Source: an uncultured Maribacter sp.
GTDB lineage: Bacteria > Bacteroidota > Bacteroidia > Flavobacteriales > Flavobacteriaceae
Assembly (NCBI GenBank): GCA_947493885.1
Contig: CANLTE010000003.1
Location: 372,001 to 436,000, forward strand
DNA: 64,000 bases
Direction: 5' to 3'
Shown here one piece after another: positions 26,603 through 35,917 of the stretch (positions within the stretch are counted from its first letter, which is position 1; every line of letters begins with the position of its first letter). The position numbers were made by a program, and so were the translations under genes. The notes under the pieces were generated by a model that saw only the letters and a list, made by a program, of their open reading frames with translations, was not told the DNA's origin and searched no databases.

Positions 26603-27721
26603 ATGAATCTTTCTAAAGTTATTATCTTATTCTTATTAGGTGGCTTTGTTTCATGTAGTGTTTCAAAAAACAAACCCAATTACGGTGCAAATCAACAAGC
26701 ATCATTAGAAATTGCGCACAATCATAAAGATGTATACTATGAAGGAAGGGTTTTTAAAAATGATATACAAAATGCTACAGAAATTTATTGGTCAGGTTCT
26801 AGTATAACATTGGAATTTAAAGGGACTTCTGTAAAAACTACAATAGCGGATGAAAATGGCACAAATTACTTTAATGTATTTATTGATGGGGATTTTGTGA
26901 AATATATTCAATTAGAAAAAGGAAAAAGAGAGTATATTTTAGCGAAAAATCTTAGTAATTCAAAGCATAAGATAGCTTTGACGAAACGAAATCAATGGAC
27001 CGATGGTAAGAGTTTGTTTTACAAGTTTACTATAGAAGGAGGTAAAACGTATCCTATCATAAAAAAACCATTGTTTATTGAATTTTATGGAAATTCAATA
27101 ACTGTTGGTCATGGCAATGAGGATTATACAGGCGCGGATGAACTTTCAGGAAAAGTCACCAACAATTATAATTCTTATGCAGCACTAACAGCGCGAAAGT
27201 TAAACGCAGAATATGCCTGTATTGCTCGTAGCGGAATAGGTTTAATGGTTAGTTGGTTTAATATGATTATGCCAGAAATGTACGATTTGGTCAATCCTTT
27301 TGACAAGAACTTGAAGTGGGATTTTGCTAAAAATCAACCAGACATCGTTATCATTAATATACTTCAAAACGATTCATGGATTGTTAATTTGCCAGACAAT
27401 GCTGAATATAAAAGGAGGTTTGGCAATAAAAAACCCTCGGAACAAGATTACATTGATGCCTACGTCGCTTTTATTGAAAAAATTAAAGGACATTATCCAA
27501 ATGTGAAAATTGTATGTTATTTAGGTAACATGGACATCACAAAGCAAGAATCTGTGTGGCCAGCACGCGTTGAAAAAGTGGTTGCTCATTTTTCTAAGAA
27601 TGTATATATGACTTCCGCTCCGTACATTGATAAAAAAGGTTTAGGGCATCCAAAAGTAAAGGATCATGAAGTATCTGCGGAAATTCTAACGGCTTTTATT
27701 AAAACAAATGTCTTAGAATAG
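26603..27721 (+). CDS. SGNH/GDSL esterase lipoprotein, CE2-type
   Basis: This is a secreted carbohydrate O-deacetylase by homology. A lipoprotein signal ends at Cys18 (FVSC). An N-terminal beta-sandwich (about residues 35-145) precedes an SGNH domain, as in CE2 acetylxylan/glucomannan esterases. Block I is FYGNSITVGHG with the nucleophile Ser165, where Asn replaces the usual Asp of GDS. Block III is INILQNDS, and the C-terminal catalytic His is in GLGHP (His349). It is unlinked to an obvious xylan or mannan PUL in this window. An operator-like inverted repeat precedes it. Confidence 0.85.
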   Translation: MNLSKVIILFLLGGFVSCSVSKNKPNYGANQQASLEIAHNHKDVYYEGRVFKNDIQNATEIYWSGSSITLEFKGTSVKTTIADENGTNYFNVFIDGDFVKYIQLEKGKREYILAKNLSNSKHKIALTKRNQWTDGKSLFYKFTIEGGKTYPIIKKPLFIEFYGNSITVGHGNEDYTGADELSGKVTNNYNSYAALTARKLNAEYACIARSGIGLMVSWFNMIMPEMYDLVNPFDKNLKWDFAKNQPDIVIINILQNDSWIVNLPDNAEYKRRFGNKKPSEQDYIDAYVAFIEKIKGHYPNVKIVCYLGNMDITKQESVWPARVEKVVAHFSKNVYMTSAPYIDKKGLGHPKVKDHEVSAEILTAFIKTNVLE

Positions 27722-27722
27722 C

Positions 27723-28622
27723 CTAAGAATAAAGTATTAAACCCACACCAAGCATTATTCCTAATAAAGGAATAAGCTTTTTACGCTTGTTTTTTTCTTT
27801 AAATAGTAACCCACCAATCACCACCGCAATAAGTATTTGACTTCTTTTTATAGCTGATAAAAGCATAATTAGTGCCTCAGGATCTTGTAAAGCTTTAAAA
27901 TAAAAATAATCTGCAGTTTGGAGCAAGACACCTACAGCCGGAATACTCCAACGCCAAATAAATGATTTTCGTTTTTCAATCTTTGGAAACCAAATAATCA
28001 ACAAAATAATCAAAAGAATCACTACCGTATATAAGCAAAACCAAAACTGTAACGTTTGTGGGTTAAACTGCTGATATTGAATCAGAAATTTGTCATATAA
28101 ACCACTTGAAGCTCCTAAAAACGTGGCTCCTATAATTGCAAATATCCATTTGTTTCGCTTAAAATTTATGCCTTCTTTTTTTCCTACTTTAGAGTATAAG
28201 AGTACCGAGAAAATGATTAAAAAGAAACCAATCCATTGCCAAAAATTAGGCTGCTCTTGGTAAATACATATTGCTCCAATAAAGGTAAAAAATGGACCAG
28301 CAGACCTAATTGGGGTTACAATGGTTATAGGCAAATGTTTTAACGCCTGATATGCCAATAACCAGGAGGATACCATTATTACAGATTTTATAAAGATATA
28401 GCCATGCTGTGTCCAGTTAATTGGTTGAATATAGAACCCTAAGTTTTGAGTGTATTCTGGAAAAAATTGTGATCCTATAAAAACGGGTAATAGCAATAAA
28501 AATCCTGCCGTTGTAGTTCCTAAAAGCACCGGAAGCACTTCGTTTTCACGTACAGCATGCTTTTTACATAAATTGTGTAATCCTAAAAATAAAGCCGATA
28601 ATAACCCCAAATACATCAACAT
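27723..28622 (-). CDS. EamA/DMT-superfamily transporter
   Basis: The 299-residue integral membrane protein has about ten predicted helices arranged as two EamA repeats. It is typical of drug/metabolite or amino-acid exporters in the inner membrane. The two halves begin near residues 1 and 150, each with hydrophobic segments ending in short Lys/Arg loops. The Lys-rich LFKEKNKRKK loop precedes the last helix. Substrate cannot be predicted. It converges with the esterase, the stops being 1 base apart. A second ATG two codons later is an alternative start. Confidence 0.85.
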   Translation of the reverse strand: MLMYLGLLSALFLGLHNLCKKHAVRENEVLPVLLGTTTAGFLLLLPVFIGSQFFPEYTQNLGFYIQPINWTQHGYIFIKSVIMVSSWLLAYQALKHLPITIVTPIRSAGPFFTFIGAICIYQEQPNFWQWIGFFLIIFSVLLYSKVGKKEGINFKRNKWIFAIIGATFLGASSGLYDKFLIQYQQFNPQTLQFWFCLYTVVILLIILLIIWFPKIEKRKSFIWRWSIPAVGVLLQTADYFYFKALQDPEALIMLLSAIKRSQILIAVVIGGLLFKEKNKRKKLIPLLGIMLGVGLILYS

Positions 28623-28765
28623 GGGCGCGAAGATAATTTTTTGACGATTCTATTTTGGTATGTTAGTCATAAAAATTAAAGCAGTACAATGGTAAGTGTT
28701 CATAACTAGTTAATATATAGTATAAAAGTGGCCATGTTAATTTTTTAACACTTTAAAATCATGAT

Positions 28766-28773
28766 TACTTTTG
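28766..28773 (+). promoter_or_regulatory. -7 box upstream of the envelope operon
   Basis: TACTTTTG at 28766-28773 matches TAnnTTTG, 55 bases before the ATG at 28829. A -33 TTTG is not clear. Confidence 0.45.
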
Positions 28774-28828
28774 CAAGAAATCTATTCTTTACTTTTTTAC
28801 GTATAATAGAATAATTAAAGAACACTAT

Positions 28829-30790
28829 ATGAACCATAAAAGGTATGTTTCTACCACATTACTTTTAGTAGGGGCTGTTTTATTTTTTTCCAGTACGATA
28901 TTTGGGCAGGAAACGCAAAATTATTCTGGTCCTTTTAAAATCGAAAAATATGCTGGAAGAGCAAACTACAATTACACTGTAGTTAACAGCGATACCATTT
29001 TAAATGGAGCTTTTAAAATGCATCGCTCTAGTTTAGAATCGTTACTAAACCATGAAGATTCTTCTTTTTTATTTCAAGGCACTTTTAGTAATAACTATCC
29101 TTCTGGAAATTGGATTTTTCAATTTGGAGAGTTTAAAAGTGATAAAAAATCACAATTGGTAGATTATCAATATCGTGTAAACATTAATGGAGTTCAAGAA
29201 GAGGCCAAAGGTAAAATCAATGAAGGAAGGCCAGATGGTAAGTGGTTGTACAGTGTGAATCAAATTAAAGACTCTGAAGTTGAAAAAACTACATTTAAAA
29301 GTAGCATTACATTTGACAAAGGAGTGCCACAAAAGGACTTTAGTATTGAAAATGAAGAAAGTACTTTAGTTGGTCGCTTTTTAAGAAGCGGTATTGCACA
29401 TGATCAATGGTCGTTGTTTTCAAGTAGTGTTAATGGAGCAAATGAAGATTGGACTTTTTCCAACGGCATTCTAAAAAGTATTGAAGTAAAAGGAGTAAAA
29501 AGTAAGCACATTAGTGTATTTAATACCAAAAATAAAAACACAAAAACAATACGGTTAAACAAGCGTTTTTTAAAGTCCATTGCGTTACAATTAACTTTAA
29601 AAGGTAATGAGAGTGTTTACCACGGAGGCATAGAGCAGTTATTGGCTCAAAATGTAAAATATTACAATAAAATTGACGGAATACTTTCCAAAATAGGGGA
29701 ATCTCATTTTTTACCAGAGTTCAATGTAAAAGTGCCGTACTATCCTTTAGATTCTATAGAAACAATTCGTATAAATGAAATATCTAGGCGTTTTGCTTCT
29801 GCCAAATCTATTAGTGCAGACTTGTTGACCAACACCCAGTTAAACATTTTAAAGCTATCCGATTCGGAGTCCTTCTACCTGTATAATGTTGTAGATACTA
29901 TTACCAATCAATTGGTAAATCCTTTAGAAAAATTGGTTGCGTATTACCAGGAAGACATATTTGAATTTGTTCCAAGAACTGCAATACTGGAAAATATTTG
30001 GCAAGGACAAAAACCAAGTACAGAAATTACAGTTGCCAATGACTTAACGGATGCAAACAGCATACAAACTTTTAAATTACCAAATGCAGCACTAAACAAT
30101 TTTGATGATAACCTTAGCTTATCGCAAATTGCTGAAGTAATAGCATACGCTGAAAAAAGTTTACTTCATGTTCAAGAAATTGTATTACAAAAAGTAACCA
30201 GAGAACAACGTCAGCAAGAATTAATTGCTATTGAAGAGCAGTTAATTTCACAAAACAATGCAATATCAAAATACATAGATTCCACAACCGTTGAAATTGA
30301 TAAAAAATATGCGCTGGCATTATCGGCAATTAAAACGGCATCTAAAAAACAATTGAGTGCTTACGCTGCTTTAGGTGATGATACCAATAAATTAGAAGAG
30401 GCAAAAGTTATTTTAAATTGTAATAAAACGTATCAAAACTTAGCATCATCTATTGCCCATTTACCGTTTCAAGTGGATTCTGTTCAACAGAAATATCTAG
30501 ACAGGGTTTGGAACCCCTTTACTGCCACTTTAATGAACGAAGAAGTAAAAAAACACATCACAAATGCCTATATCAAAATACTGGTTCCTCATTTTTTACA
30601 GCAAAGTCAAAACGACTTGAACTGTAAAAGAGCAAAAGAACTGATTGGGCAGATAAAAACTTCGTACACCAAAATAATGGCATTGCGAGAAAAGGATACG
30701 CATAAACTAGAGCGCAAATTAAAAAAGGAACAAGGCCCCAAAATCATTATGGAATTGTTTACTAGCAATAAAAAGACTGGAGACCACTAA
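28829..30790 (+). CDS. Secreted protein with YwqK/MORN-like N-terminal repeats, function unknown
   Basis: The 653-residue product starts with a signal peptide (about residues 1-26, ending FGQ). Residues of about 60-215 contain repeats of the pattern G-x-F-x-x-x-x-P-x-G-x-W, as in GTFSNNYPSGNWIFQFGEF and KINEGRPDGKWLY. These resemble YwqK-type or MORN repeats. The remaining 400 residues are helical and charged, probably coiled coil in part (EEQLISQNNAISKY), and have no enzyme motif. It is the first gene of three tightly spaced genes (3 and 11 bases apart) that also encode an outer-membrane-like DUF2490 protein and a MORN membrane protein. Confidence 0.75.
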   Translation: MNHKRYVSTTLLLVGAVLFFSSTIFGQETQNYSGPFKIEKYAGRANYNYTVVNSDTILNGAFKMHRSSLESLLNHEDSSFLFQGTFSNNYPSGNWIFQFGEFKSDKKSQLVDYQYRVNINGVQEEAKGKINEGRPDGKWLYSVNQIKDSEVEKTTFKSSITFDKGVPQKDFSIENEESTLVGRFLRSGIAHDQWSLFSSSVNGANEDWTFSNGILKSIEVKGVKSKHISVFNTKNKNTKTIRLNKRFLKSIALQLTLKGNESVYHGGIEQLLAQNVKYYNKIDGILSKIGESHFLPEFNVKVPYYPLDSIETIRINEISRRFASAKSISADLLTNTQLNILKLSDSESFYLYNVVDTITNQLVNPLEKLVAYYQEDIFEFVPRTAILENIWQGQKPSTEITVANDLTDANSIQTFKLPNAALNNFDDNLSLSQIAEVIAYAEKSLLHVQEIVLQKVTREQRQQELIAIEEQLISQNNAISKYIDSTTVEIDKKYALALSAIKTASKKQLSAYAALGDDTNKLEEAKVILNCNKTYQNLASSIAHLPFQVDSVQQKYLDRVWNPFTATLMNEEVKKHITNAYIKILVPHFLQQSQNDLNCKRAKELIGQIKTSYTKIMALREKDTHKLERKLKKEQGPKIIMELFTSNKKTGDH

Positions 30791-30793
30791 AAC

Positions 30794-31627
30794 ATGAAAC
30801 AGCTTACTAACATTTTTACGAGTATTGTGGTTGTTTTTGCTTTTGGTATTTGCTCCTGCTTACATGCTCAAGAAGATACCGAAAAGGTATTACCTAAAGA
30901 ATCTAATTTTAAAGAACCGCTAACAAAAACTTGGATAAATACTTACGGTAACATTCGTATAGCAAAGCGCTTGTTTTGGATTGCCCAAACACATTTTAGA
31001 TTCGAAGAAACTGAGGATACTCCTTTTGTAGGTCAGGTAGCGCAGATATACAACCGCCACGCTATTGGATACATTTATTCTAAAAAGTTTAATGCAAGTT
31101 TAGGTGGCGTTTTACGACTTAATTTTAATACCGATGAAGATTCCACAGATCGTAATTTAGTTCCGGAATGGCGTATTTGGCACCAGTACCAATTTGCTAT
31201 GCCATTGTCTAGAGTTATGGTATATCATCGTTTACGAATAGAACATCGTTGGACACAAGGTTTTGAGGATAATAGCAAATACATATTTAGAAACCGATGG
31301 CGTTATATGTTACGTTTAAAAATTCCACTTAATAACCATAAGCTAAAGCCTAAAACTTTTTATATCGCCCCAGAAACGGAGCTTATTATGCAAAGTGGAA
31401 AAGCAGTAGTTGCTAGCCCTATGGAAGATTTAAGACTTACCACAACCTTAGGATATATATTAACTCCGAGATTAACAGTTGCTGCCGGTGCTATGTATTC
31501 ACAAGGACAGTCGCTAAGCAATGGCGGAAATTATAAGCAGAGTTGGGCAATTCGTTGCCACCTATATTTCTCCCCAGATTTTAGAAGAGTGCGTAATAAA
31601 CTTCCTGAAATTCATTTAGACGATTAA
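30794..31627 (+). CDS. DUF2490 family outer-membrane beta-barrel-like protein
   Basis: The 277-residue protein has a signal peptide (ending CLHAQ). It then shows alternating aromatic/hydrophobic strands typical of a small outer-membrane barrel: IRIAKRLFWIAQTHFRFEE, YRLRIEHRWTQ-like strands and a C-terminal LYFSPDF. The pattern matches DUF2490, a Bacteroidetes family of unknown function. It begins 3 bases after its upstream neighbour and is followed after 11 bases by a MORN protein. A role in envelope assembly or secretion is possible, from context only. Confidence 0.8.
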   Translation: MKQLTNIFTSIVVVFAFGICSCLHAQEDTEKVLPKESNFKEPLTKTWINTYGNIRIAKRLFWIAQTHFRFEETEDTPFVGQVAQIYNRHAIGYIYSKKFNASLGGVLRLNFNTDEDSTDRNLVPEWRIWHQYQFAMPLSRVMVYHRLRIEHRWTQGFEDNSKYIFRNRWRYMLRLKIPLNNHKLKPKTFYIAPETELIMQSGKAVVASPMEDLRLTTTLGYILTPRLTVAAGAMYSQGQSLSNGGNYKQSWAIRCHLYFSPDFRRVRNKLPEIHLDD

Positions 31628-31638
31628 ATGTTATAATA

Positions 31639-32487
31639 ATGAAAAACAAACAAACCATTTTATACGTATCGTTAGCAATAACCGTATTAACGGCTGTGTA
31701 TTTTATTACCAAAACAGTTCGTACACAAAACCAACTTCAACAAAGTATTAATGCCCAAACACAATTGGAGGATAGGGTAGCGGTACAAGATGCTATTTTA
31801 GAGGCGGACTCACTTTTGGTGCGAGGACAATATAATCAGGCGTTAGAGGTATACGATGAACAATTATCAAATAAAGCACAGTTTAATAAAGAATTACAGC
31901 TTAAAATTGCCTTGACCCATAAATTGCAAGAAATGGGTACCCATTTAACCTCGTCTAAGGCTAGAGACACTACTGCTGTAAAAGATACTCTATCTGCTTC
32001 TTTAGCAAAATCTTCAGCTACTTTTACCCGTAAAATAGACTCTATAAGTTTTGCGTTAAAAAAAGCTAGAGTTGAGTTAAACAGTATGCGCAAACGATTA
32101 AATCAAAAATCAATTGGAGCTTACCTTACCTTTAAAAGTAAAAAAGGGAATCATATACATTATGTTGGCAGCGTAACTAACCAAAAAGCAAATGGTTATG
32201 GTATTGCACTACTAGATTCTGGAAGTAGATACGAAGGAGAATGGAAAGATAATCAGCGGCATGGAGAAGGCGTTTTTTATTGGAAAGACGGCGAGTATTA
32301 CGAAGGTAGTTATCAAAATGATCAAAGAAGTGGAGCAGGTAGCTACTATTGGCCAAATGGTGATAAATATGTAGGTCATTGGAAAAATGACAAACGTAAT
32401 GGACAAGGCTCTTTTTATGGTAAAAAAGGACCTGTAGTTACCAAAGGCATTTGGAAAAACGATAAGCTGGTTACCCAAGAAAAATAG
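31639..32487 (+). CDS. MORN-repeat protein with N-terminal membrane anchor and coiled coil
   Basis: The 282-residue protein has one hydrophobic helix at residues 7-25, then a charged helical segment (about 30-165) with heptad-like Leu/Gln. At the C-terminus there are four MORN repeats: GYGIALLDSGSRYEGEW, HGEGVFYWKDGEYYEGSY, SGAGSYYWPNGDKYVGHW and a last NGQGSFYG unit. MORN repeats bind lipids or proteins. The N-terminal helix would place the repeats in the periplasm or cytoplasm, and topology is not clear. It is the third gene of the envelope operon. Confidence 0.82.
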   Translation: MKNKQTILYVSLAITVLTAVYFITKTVRTQNQLQQSINAQTQLEDRVAVQDAILEADSLLVRGQYNQALEVYDEQLSNKAQFNKELQLKIALTHKLQEMGTHLTSSKARDTTAVKDTLSASLAKSSATFTRKIDSISFALKKARVELNSMRKRLNQKSIGAYLTFKSKKGNHIHYVGSVTNQKANGYGIALLDSGSRYEGEWKDNQRHGEGVFYWKDGEYYEGSYQNDQRSGAGSYYWPNGDKYVGHWKNDKRNGQGSFYGKKGPVVTKGIWKNDKLVTQEK

Positions 32488-32513
32488 GGGTTTTTGTTAT
32501 TTCAGTAAACATT

Positions 32514-32550
32514 TACTAATATTATAAGGTAAGCGGTCCTAATATTAGTA
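32514..32550 (+). promoter_or_regulatory. Inverted repeat upstream of the Mpo1-like gene
   Basis: TACTAATATTA (32514-32524) and TAATATTAGTA (32540-32550) are perfect 11-base inverted copies with a 15-base spacer, 29 bases before the ATG at 32580. They may be an operator or a hairpin at the end of the preceding operon. Confidence 0.35.
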
Positions 32551-32579
32551 TAAAAGTAGGGCGCATTAAATTTTAAGCC

Positions 32580-33065
32580 ATGCGAAAAATCGATGATTTA
32601 TTGAGTCAATATGGAGAAAGTCACCAAACAAAATTTAATAAACTAATACATTACTTTTGCGTACCTGCCATTTTCTTTAGTTTAATAGGATTATTGGCAA
32701 GTATACCTATCGTAAACTTATTTCAAGGAATATTACCAAATGCACTACTACCATATTCACATGTAGGTACTGTTGTAATACTTTTAGGTTTAGTGTATTA
32801 CTTGCGTTTATCTATTCCATTATTTATTGGAATGCTTATTTTTTCGGGATTGGTACTTTTTGGAATTTATCAAATACAATTGTTTGATATTGCACCATTA
32901 TGGGCTGTAATGCTTGGAATTTTTGCTGTTGCATGGATACTTCAGTTTATTGGGCACAATCATGAAGGTAAAAAACCATCATTTTTAAAAGATGTACAGT
33001 TTTTAATGATAGGTCCTGCATGGACCATGAGTCATTTATTTGAAGCTTTGGGAATAAAGTTTTAA
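32580..33065 (+). CDS. Mpo1-like (DUF962/YGL010w) membrane protein
   Basis: The 161-residue protein has four hydrophobic segments and the family's conserved N-terminal stretch SQYGESHQTKFNKLIHYFCVP. It also has the C-terminal FIGHNHEGKKPSFLKD with its His pair. Yeast Mpo1 is an iron-dependent dioxygenase that removes one carbon from 2-hydroxy fatty acids, and the His residues match its metal site. Bacterial relatives are largely unstudied, so oxidation of hydroxy fatty acids from lipids (abundant in flavobacteria) is inferred. Confidence 0.85.
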   Translation: MRKIDDLLSQYGESHQTKFNKLIHYFCVPAIFFSLIGLLASIPIVNLFQGILPNALLPYSHVGTVVILLGLVYYLRLSIPLFIGMLIFSGLVLFGIYQIQLFDIAPLWAVMLGIFAVAWILQFIGHNHEGKKPSFLKDVQFLMIGPAWTMSHLFEALGIKF

Positions 33066-33118
33066 TCAATCAATGGTTATGCGTTAATATTTTATATTCG
33101 TGACCTTAAAAAATTCTT

Positions 33119-33817
33119 ATGAAAAATAGCATTGCATTACTTTTAGTCGTTTTATTAATTTCATCATGTGATCGTAATAAGACTAAAAATCTGTTCAACG
33201 GAAAAGATTTAAAAGGATGGCATGTAGATGTACCTGCTAACGATACCGTGGCAAATCCTGTAAATCCGTTTGTAATTGAGGAAGGAAACCTTGTTAGTTT
33301 AGGAACACCACGAGGGCATTTAATTACGGACAAATCATATGAAAATTATAGGCTAGAGGTGATGTATCGTTTTACTGGAAAACCTGGTAATTGTGGGGTA
33401 TTAGTGCATGCATCAACACCTAGAGCGTTATATAAAATGTTTCCAAAATCAATTGAAGTTCAAATGGAATATCAAAATGCAGGCGATTTTTGGTGTATTG
33501 TAGAAAATATTGAAGTAGATGATATGGTAAATCGTCGCGGGCAAATGTCTGAATGGGGGATAACCGAAGGTAAAAAAAGAAGAATACTAAACCTTACTAA
33601 TGGTTCTGAAAATCCAAAAGGGGAGTGGAATACCATGAAAATAGAGTGCTTAAATGATAAAGTAAAAGTTTGGGTAAATAACGATTTGGTAAACTATGGC
33701 TACAATGCTACCGCATCAAAAGGTCAAATTGCGATACAGGCGGAAGGTAGTGCTGTTGCTTTTAAATACATTAAACTTACTCCAATTACGGAACTGACTG
33801 AACCCGAAGCAAAATAA
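33119..33817 (+). CDS. DUF1080 (3-keto-disaccharide hydrolase-like) lipoprotein
   Basis: The 232-residue protein has a lipoprotein signal ending at Cys17 (LISSC). It then shows the concanavalin-like DUF1080 fold: LFNGKDLKGWH at the start, ENYRLEVMYRF, GNCGVLVHAS, IEVQMEYQNAGDFWC and GEWNTMKIECLND. DUF1080 members cleave 3-keto-glycosides or bind sugars. It stands alone, ending one base before the convergent Rossmann-like gene. No adjacent oxidoreductase for 3-keto sugar formation is seen, so the partner must lie elsewhere. Confidence 0.88.
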   Translation: MKNSIALLLVVLLISSCDRNKTKNLFNGKDLKGWHVDVPANDTVANPVNPFVIEEGNLVSLGTPRGHLITDKSYENYRLEVMYRFTGKPGNCGVLVHASTPRALYKMFPKSIEVQMEYQNAGDFWCIVENIEVDDMVNRRGQMSEWGITEGKKRRILNLTNGSENPKGEWNTMKIECLNDKVKVWVNNDLVNYGYNATASKGQIAIQAEGSAVAFKYIKLTPITELTEPEAK

Positions 33818-33818
33818 T

Positions 33819-34406
33819 TTAGGCTACTACAGAAGTGTTTTTTATCACGGCGTTAACACAATCCATGGCAAGTTTTTTTATTTCGGTATGGTCAACGGTA
33901 ACGTTTTTGCTTTTTAGTCTTAAAAGGCTATTGTGGTTGCTAATTGCTTTGTCAATATTAATAACGGTAGAGTTAATTTTTGAATTATCTAGTTGTTCTA
34001 TAAAGTTATTTCGAAGAGTGAGAGCTTTGTTTCTTTTAAAAAATCCAAACTTAGAATTGCACAGATATATAAAATTTTGAACGCCTTCTTTTCGTCCTTC
34101 AGTTAGTAAATTGCAATTCATATGGTAGTCTACATAACGATCAAAAAGACTCCTTTTTTTGGTGAAATTAGGAATAGAAATTATTGTACTAATATTATTA
34201 AAGTGCCCCTTTAATAGTTCGGGTTGTGTAGCAGACGCGACCACAAATTCTACATTAGAATGTGTAAATTTTTTGGCAGTATCTGTATTTCTAATTAGTA
34301 TTTTGACCGGTATGCCAAGCGAAATAAATTCTTTTATTATGAATTCCCCTAAAGCACACTCGGCACCGGCCAACAGTACCGATTCAATAACTTCACTTTG
34401 TAACAT
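33819..34406 (-). CDS. Degenerate NmrA-like Rossmann protein
   Basis: The 195-residue protein resembles NAD(P)-binding NmrA proteins in layout: beta-alpha-beta start VLLAGAECALGEFIIKEF, strand IPVKILIRNTD, and a helix-strand pattern with VIN near the end. The nucleotide-binding motif lacks the usual GxxGxxG (it reads GAECALG), so cofactor binding may be lost or altered. It could be a sensor-like relic. It is not in an operon with clear partners. The convergent DUF1080 gene ends one base away. Confidence 0.65.
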   Translation of the reverse strand: MLQSEVIESVLLAGAECALGEFIIKEFISLGIPVKILIRNTDTAKKFTHSNVEFVVASATQPELLKGHFNNISTIISIPNFTKKRSLFDRYVDYHMNCNLLTEGRKEGVQNFIYLCNSKFGFFKRNKALTLRNNFIEQLDNSKINSTVINIDKAISNHNSLLRLKSKNVTVDHTEIKKLAMDCVNAVIKNTSVVA

Positions 34407-34633
34407 TAATATAATCTTTTACACTTAATACAGTTTAACGAAAGGTTTAAATGCAATGATTAATTCTTAAAGTTCAGCATTAAGAACGATACTATACTTC
34501 TTAGATATATAGTCTTTAAATATGTCATAATGGTTGTTAGTTAGTGGTTTATTTCTAAACCAAAACTATATAGAAACATAAAAAGAAAAGAACCCCAATA
34601 AGACATAAATAGCCCGATAAGACATTTTGATGA

Positions 34634-35695
34634 TTATTTTCTGTATTCAGAAGGAAGTATTCCCTGACATTTTTGAAAAGTTTGGGAAAATTTGCTCACA
34701 TTTTCGTATCCAAATTTCGCAGCTATATCCTTGATTTTAAGGTCAGTGTTCTTAACGTATTGTTCAGCTAGCTGCATTTTATTCGTTTGAAAATATTTAA
34801 AAATGGAAGAACCATACATAATTTTAAAATTCTCTTTAAGTCTGGTTGGTGAAATTTTATGGTCTTTAGCTAGCGCATCTATACCCGGAAATTTATGATA
34901 TAAGTTTTGGGACAAATAGTGCTCAATTTTACCAATTTTAATGCGGTCACCATGACTTAATTCATTAGAATTAATATTGTCTTCCTTTTCAATTGAGTCA
35001 AAAAATACACTAAAATAGCTATATGTGAGCTTTTTTAGTTCAAATACGTTAGGCTTTTTCTTATGGTTAAAGGCCGTTGAAAGTTGCTCAATTAAATCTT
35101 TAAATGCCTTTTTATCGTAGCTGTAATTTAAAAATTCTTTTTGCGTATCGTTTAGTAGCTGTTTTACAGTATCTGGTGCAGTAGTGGACTCCAGAATATT
35201 CTTTTTAGCCCATTCTTGATTAAAGTACAGAATATACATAATTTCTGTAGCGCCCTTAAAATGGCCATTTAAAAAATCTGTAGCGGGCTTTGAAAAGGAA
35301 ATTGAATGATTTTTAATTTTTACATTATTAAATTCATACGTATCATCGGTTAATTTATTTTCAATACTATTAATAGAAATAAAGTAATAATCAGATGGTA
35401 GAAATTTGTCGTAAATAGGTTGATACGATACATTGTTTTTATATAACATATCAGACTTCATAATCCACAAACCTTCTTCCAATTCTACATAATAAAATTC
35501 GCCTTTAACAAAGGGAGTATCAGCATAAAGTACTTGGCGTTCTTCGTTATGCTTCATAAAAGGCATTTTCGCAGAGCTTTTTACAATAAGTTCTGGAGAA
35601 TTCGATAAGTACGAAAGATTAAAAAAGCCGTTGCGGTATGTAAAAAAGTACTGTTTTGATAACGTAAACCAATTGTTAATCCGGTCAATAATCAT
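34634..35695 (-). CDS. AraC-family transcriptional regulator
   Basis: The 353-residue protein has a long N-terminal sensor without a clear cupin motif. The C-terminal AraC domain of about 100 residues includes PGIDALAKDHKISPTRLKENF and LKIKDIAAKFGYENVSKFSQTFQ. The sensor is rich in aromatic residues and may bind a ligand. It is next to the ParDE toxin-antitoxin genes, but its targets are unknown. The 222-base upstream region contains the inverted repeat at 35815-35842. Confidence 0.85.
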   Translation of the reverse strand: MIIDRINNWFTLSKQYFFTYRNGFFNLSYLSNSPELIVKSSAKMPFMKHNEERQVLYADTPFVKGEFYYVELEEGLWIMKSDMLYKNNVSYQPIYDKFLPSDYYFISINSIENKLTDDTYEFNNVKIKNHSISFSKPATDFLNGHFKGATEIMYILYFNQEWAKKNILESTTAPDTVKQLLNDTQKEFLNYSYDKKAFKDLIEQLSTAFNHKKKPNVFELKKLTYSYFSVFFDSIEKEDNINSNELSHGDRIKIGKIEHYLSQNLYHKFPGIDALAKDHKISPTRLKENFKIMYGSSIFKYFQTNKMQLAEQYVKNTDLKIKDIAAKFGYENVSKFSQTFQKCQGILPSEYRK

Positions 35696-35814
35696 TAGAG
35701 AGTTGCAATTTTTAAAATGAATTATTTAGGGGAGCGGCAAGATACTTCTTTTTTATAGATGTAGAAAATAAACAGAGTAAGCGTTAATGTAATATTCTAT
35801 TTTACATAATATAA

Positions 35815-35842
35815 ATTATAATTCAAAAAAAAGAATTATAAT
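35815..35842. repeat. Perfect 10-base inverted repeat with an A8 loop
   Basis: ATTATAATTC (35815-35824) and GAATTATAAT (35833-35842) flank eight A residues. It lies upstream of the AraC gene (34634-35695) and downstream of the ParDE genes, and could form a hairpin in either transcript. On the minus strand the loop is T8. Confidence 0.4.
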
Positions 35843-35917
35843 CAGACGTTATATAAAATGTCATTATAACATTTAAAAGATTGGTTTTATTGTAATCTCG
35901 TATAGAAAAACCTCTGA

